Below, in pieces: positions 59,171 through 64,000 of a stretch of DNA of 64,000 nucleotides (position 1 is its first letter; each line of letters starts with the position of its first letter). The notes under the pieces were generated by a model. That model did no database searches and was not told where the DNA came from. It saw only the letters and a list, made by a program, of their open reading frames with translations. The DNA is from Rattus norvegicus (taxonomy: Eukaryota; Chordata; Mammalia; Rodentia; Muridae): contig NC_086024.1 of the NCBI RefSeq assembly GCF_036323735.1, positions 68,630,424 through 68,694,423 of the forward strand, given 5' to 3'. A program made the position numbers and the translations under genes.

Positions 59171-61053
59171 TTTATATTTCTGAATATTTAGAACATCTCT
59201 TTTAAGAAAAAAATAGCTCGAAGTCTGAGCAAAGACATGCCAAGAGTTCCATTAAGCTTATGGTTTTAAATAATGCTCTTCTGGCCTCTGTTACTTGGCT
59301 AGCTTCAGTCTCCTTATATGCCACTCTCCATATACTACTCACGAACAAATGGTGACTGCACTGACAGTTTTGACTGGAGTTCCTGTCTGGTTTATGATCA
59401 TCCCAATCTATCCTGTCTAACACAAAATAATAACCAAAGGTTCTCAGCTAACCACTTTTTGTACTTCAAACATGCGATTAGCACCCATTGTCTACTAACT
59501 CAATTTCCAGCAGACCCAGAACCTGAGGCTGCCTTCAATTGTTTTATGATCTTCCTTTTAGATGCTATAAGAATGTCTGAGTTTGTCCATTGCATAGTTA
59601 CATGATTCACTTCCCAGACATCTTATCCATACTTAAGTTGGTTTTTCTTGAAAGAAAACTCTGAGAATACAACTTCTCCCTTTAAAATGCTACATTCCTC
59701 TGCAGAGCTCTCCCTATATCCCCAACATAGGGTCCTCCTCTTTCCTAGAAGATCTGAACTGAAGAGCTGGAAATAATCTCCCTATTTTTTCATACATGGC
59801 ATACTTTTTCATGACCTTGAACTTGGGTATGACTTTCTTTTCTACTTGACACCTACAAAACGTTTAGCTTAGTTGAAAAAGAATTAATTTCTTTAAATAT
59901 ATATACATACACTTTCTAGGACATGCATTGAATTTTGCAACTCCTGATTTTATTATTGACTGAAGATCGATAGTAATTCTAGTCCCTGGATATGCTCTAC
60001 TATAAGGAAGTTGGTGAGCTCCAAACTGCTGAATCACTAACAAATTCACTAACAAATAGAAGCCTGTCATCCCTGCATTCCCAATCCTTCATTAAGTGCT
60101 ACACATATATTTGCTGAAATTAAAATAGTATATATGCTTAAATCTTGGTATATGTGGCTGCATAAAAACAACATCTTCTTTGTCGCTTATGTTGAATTCA
60201 TTCCTAGACCACATTTTCTGCAGTTTGTGAGTCCTTACCAATCCTAGACAACATAGACGTTTTGGGATGAGAAATGCTATTTTGGAAACTGCAGCCAGTA
60301 CAGGATTCCCTTTCTGATGGCCCTGACTTATTTCCTGCAGGGCGCAGTAGGAAATTCTTCTACTCAGGAAGCAGCGGTTGGGTACTAAATTTCTTGCCTT
60401 TGTGCCCTCCCTGCCCTCCTCCATCTTCGCATCTTTCACTGAGGCTGATGTGGTGGTTGGATTTAGCACTGCTGTGCTTAACACTGACACATTTGAATAA
60501 CAAAAGCAAGGGGGAAATCTCAAAACAGAGAAAGACTTTTCCTCTGAAATACTTTGTAACCAAACCATATTTCTGCATGACATCTGGGGCTAGAATTCTG
60601 AGGTTGTGGTGTTATCTTTGAAAAAAATTATCATAAGTCTCTCTTCTTGACTGATAGCTAACTGTTTGCTCCTTTTATTTTTGCTTTGTTTTTTCCCTTT
60701 ATATAGATCTTCTAATGTCTATACTTTTTAAAGAAGACCACAATCATATTGGACTGGATTCAGATATGATTGCTTTTATAAGGACTTAATCAACTGAGGT
60801 TTTGGAAAATAGAACTCCCGAATAGTTTTCTTGTTAGACACAATTAAAAATACAGTGGTTAGCATTCCTTCTAAAGATGTTTTGGTTTTGTTGTTGTTGT
60901 TTTTGCTTTGTTTTGTTTTTTTGGGGGGTTCTATTATATTTGTGAGATTTCCCTAAAGCACATTCCTCTCTATGTCTTTCCTGGCTTATGATCTACCAAT
61001 CTAGAGTCATAGTGAAAGAGAGTAAGAGAGTATAGGTCTGGAAAGTGTAGTGT
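59171..61053. other. Unassigned DNA, includes the longest minus-strand open frame
   Basis: No repeat is recognised apart from T/G-rich sequence at 60882-60927. The frame at 60583-60092 (minus, 163 codons, begins MSCRNMVWLQSI) overlaps a 115-codon plus frame. It has no domain or similarity I recognise. I do not call it a gene. Confidence 0.5.
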
Positions 61054-61199
61054 CTTTTTTTTTGTTGTTGAGACCAGGTTTCTTTGTTTAGCTCTGGTTG
61101 GAACTAGATCTTTAGAGCAGGCTAGCCTCAAACTCAGAGATCTGCCTGCCTCTGCCTCTCCAATTCTGGGACTAAGGACATGTACCATAACTGCCTGGC
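61054..61199 (-). mobile_element. B1 SINE, minus strand
   Basis: A poly(T) start (complement of the A tail) is followed by GAGACCAGGTTTCTTTGTTT, GCCTCAAACTCAGAGATCTG, CCTGCCTCTGCCTCTCCAAT and a final CTGCCTGGCA. This is a full-length antisense B1, moderately diverged. Confidence 0.9.
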
Positions 61200-62637
61200 A
61201 AAATTAATAAGTGTCTTAGAAAGAAGATAATCCGGGGAACAGAACAGAAAGGTCCTCCATTTCTTAGTTTTTCCCCAAATGCACATGGATATCTATGTGT
61301 GTTTCTGCATTCTCCTCATGCCTTAGCTCAAGCTAGAGTTCTGAACCCTTTATTGAGACCTGCCGTCATTTTTATCTCAATCGCATCCCTTCAATTTTCT
61401 CTGCGACACTGGAAAATATATATCCTTATCAGAGCAGAGAGAGGAATATCTTATCATATTGATTCCTCTATGCACAGTTTAAGTGTAGCTATTCAAATTT
61501 ATTATTGTTAAGGAAAACTAGGCTGTCTCCCGAAGCTCATATTCCTGTCTTGGTCCCCTACACACTCTGCAAGTCTGTGACAGACACATGCTTCAAAGAC
61601 AGAGCAATTCCAGACCTCTTTAAGAAAAAAAAATTTAATTAAAAGGTTATGCTCTGATTCAATTATTTCTTAATACACAAAACTAGATGTTGTAAGTGAG
61701 AAAATAAAAAAGAACATATATTGTTTCTTAAGTTCTTGTCTCTTGAAAATAAAATTCTTGACTTTCAAAGTCATTACCTCTGCTCTATGTCTCTAAAAGT
61801 ACTTTTTAAAAATCTAGCAATTTTGTCCTCTTTTGTATTGTTTCCTATCTAGATTTATATGAAATGATAATGTCTTCATTCAGTTGCCATAGTAGAAAAC
61901 AGTTTTGGGGAAGAATTTATATTTTAACATCAGAGTCTATTGTTAAAAGATATGATATACTAAAGGGCATATGTATCTCTATGTGCTCGTGTGTGTGTCC
62001 AGGGTGTGAGGGGTGTTTACAAATAGGGGCAAATTAAATTTAGAAACAAATGTGAAATGCAGAATGGAACTCATGAAACATGTTTGGGATCCTGACTATG
62101 CTGTTTTCATTTTGGATCAAGTTTAAAATTGATTTTTCTTAGTTTCGGTTTGCTTCCATTTAACTGCAAAATTCTTTCAGAATACAATTATAATTGAAGT
62201 TTCATCCCTAAAATCTGGCACAGTATAGAAAAATTGTCATTATTTGCTGAATATACAAATGTGTGATGTCTAAAACAGTAGACTTTTTTAGTTTATTCTT
62301 GAATAAGTTCTGCACAGTGTGTTTAAGCAATGATCCTCAAATTGGGCAGGAAGAGTTTTTCTCCTCTTTTCAGAAAGTAGATATTCCAGACCTTCATAAT
62401 ATGCAGATACCTTTGCTATTCCAACAAACTTGATTAGACATCATATGAATCATAGTAGAATTTATAGCTTGTATCATGATTCCATATGTGCCATAGGATT
62501 TTTTTCTCTTTTGGGTTTTTGTTTGTTTTTAATGTTTTTCCCGTTTTATAGGATTTTGTTGTATAAGACTATTCTCCAAACAAAACTGCTGCCTGATTTT
62601 GGAATCAAGATAGACCTGTGAGCTAAGATCATCACAG
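61200..62637. other. Unassigned DNA
   Basis: No gene or repeat family recognised. Confidence 0.5.
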
Positions 62638-63010
62638 TTGAATATGTTGACTGAAAAAGTTCTCTTTGGAGTGAGAGGGCAGGGAAATTCATGGGACCTT
62701 AACTTACATGGTTATCCATTCACCTTTTTCCACCCATTTATATGTAATTCTACCCTAGTTGCACATAGTTTCAGGAAAGGGTTAGAAAAGATGGGGAAAG
62801 ATTGTGGAGGGGGAAATCCCATCTATACAGCCATCCAAAGACCATTTTCCCTGTTGTATACAGTACTTCCTGTGTAAATGACTTAAGGTCAACCATGTGC
62901 TTACCCATGACGTCTCACTAGTTGTTCTATAAGCGAGATTAATAAACTCTTTGCTTCCCCCGAGTGACAGGAGTGGCATCTTACTTTGGTTTCTCATTAG
63001 AACCCAGTTA
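62638..63010 (+). mobile_element. Possible LTR, plus strand
   Basis: An AATAAACTCTTTGCTTCCCC block at about 62940, a putative TTCTATAAGCG upstream of it, and a following TCTTACTTTGGTTTCTCATT resemble the R/U5 end of a rodent LTR. Neither end could be fixed and no duplication was seen. Confidence 0.35.
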
Positions 63011-63700
63011 GAATGGTGTAGAAATTTTTTTATATATTTCCAATGAAAGAACATTTTCAACATTGTGTCTAATCTATTTATAGAGATTGTTTAGTCTTTT
63101 AATGACAGAGAGGATAAAGTTACACTTATCTTTTATGTTACCTGCAAAGGCTCTAAACTTACTACAGTACTGAGTAGATACTGAATATGTTCTTACCCTT
63201 GGGCAAAGCATTGACAGTAGTAAACGTAGCCTTCTGCTTGCAGTTATTCAACCCCCTATGCTGATGAAATTTCGAATCACAGAAGTTCACTGTCCAGAGA
63301 AAGCTCATCTTTAGAGGTTCAGGCCTTCAGATCCTGATTCTAGGGCTGGTTCACCTGTGCATGATAAAGATGATCTGAATTTCACACCATGTGGATGGAT
63401 GAATTTATGAGATATGACATGATTTTTCTATAGGATCTAGTTACCCGAAACAGGTAAGCAGAGATTATTCAATGAGTCAGGTACCTTTGATGGTATTTTG
63501 AGTTTATAGGTTTGACTTTGTTTTGTTTTGTTTTGTTTCTAAAAATAATTGCTTACCATTTAATCTTAGCCCTGCCAGAGGTAGAGAAATCAGCTATGTG
63601 TTTCTCATTCCTTGTATTTCTCTGCTTTTCTAACATAAGGTTATATATTCTGAAACCTCAGAATTTTATATTTTCTGTGGAATTTCTATGGAATATAATT
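63011..63700. other. Unassigned DNA
   Basis: Only a short (TTTTG)n run at 63513-63538 stands out. Confidence 0.5.
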
Positions 63701-63714
63701 ACAGATAGATAGAC

Positions 63715-63768
<54 letters not shown>

Positions 63769-63769
63769 G
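63701..63769. repeat. (GATA)n microsatellite
   Basis: About 16 GATA/ATAG units with one GACA interruption near the left end. Confidence 0.97.
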
Positions 63770-64000
63770 ATGTCAAGATTAAAGGAGAACTGATGCATCA
63801 AATCTAAGGGTCAAGGGGGAAAAATCAAGTTACAAACCAAAGAGCTAGGGACATATAATAGGATTTATGGTTTGAGACATGCTGAAAGTACTTTATTTTT
63901 AGGACATGTTTGAGCACAGGCAAATTTCAATATTTAAACAAAAACAATTGTGAGTTAGTGATCCTTGAGAACGGGAAACATCTTGATTGTTTACTTAAGT
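63770..64000. other. Unassigned DNA to window end
   Basis: Nothing recognised. Confidence 0.5.

Overview
The window is mammalian nuclear DNA, and the interspersed repeats identify it as murine rodent, most probably rat (Rattus). The best evidence is at the left edge. An L1 retrotransposon on the minus strand enters the window there, and its ORF1 begins MARGKRRNPSNRNQDY, which I recognise as the rat rather than the mouse type. Its 5'UTR carries a 605-bp tandem unit. B1, B2/B3 and B4-type SINEs, Lx-type L1 3'UTRs, rodent LTR families and long microsatellites fill much of the rest. Base composition is mostly AT-rich; the only GC-rich block is the L1 5'UTR.

I found no host protein-coding exon that I can support, no functional RNA gene and no operon-like structure. 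The window reads as intergenic or deep intronic DNA. All open frames that resemble known proteins are decayed retroelement pieces: L1 ORF1 (1-193), L1 ORF2 (2330-3262, 28690-29905, 36560-39255) and an ERVL-type integrase region (53070-54235). The other open frames are short and look like chance.

Layout: 1-1092, 5' end of a young L1 on the minus strand. 1093-5240, AT-rich DNA, microsatellites and an internally inverted L1 fragment. 5240-16200, sparse repeats: B2/B3 SINEs, two L2 fragments, an MLT1-type LTR fragment and much unassigned DNA. 16200-25520, rodent and ancient repeats, including an LTR nested inside another LTR. 25650-30900, a three-level nest: an L1 3'UTR-like repeat, split by an L1 5'UTR/ORF2 chimera, itself split by a complete 2.2-kb LTR element. 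31270-39255, SINEs plus a 3.3-kb old L1 that contains an 89-bp secondary L1 insertion. 39256-50450, mostly unassigned, with a decayed tRNA-Glu-like sequence and a long GATA array. 50455-54235, a cluster of MIR, LTR, an A-tailed retroelement and ERVL pol. 54236-64000, mostly unassigned, with an L1 3'UTR piece, a MIR piece, a B1, a possible LTR and a second GATA array.

There is no gene circuit to describe and I saw no undescribed biological system. What the sequence offers is insertion history. The most useful items are a 12-bp target-site duplication around an 89-bp L1 tail, a 5-bp duplication around the complete LTR element, an L1 5'UTR joined directly to ORF2, and a perfect 14-bp hairpin in otherwise unassigned DNA. 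Repeat family assignments come from memory of consensus sequences, not from a database search; where I was unsure of the family I say so.
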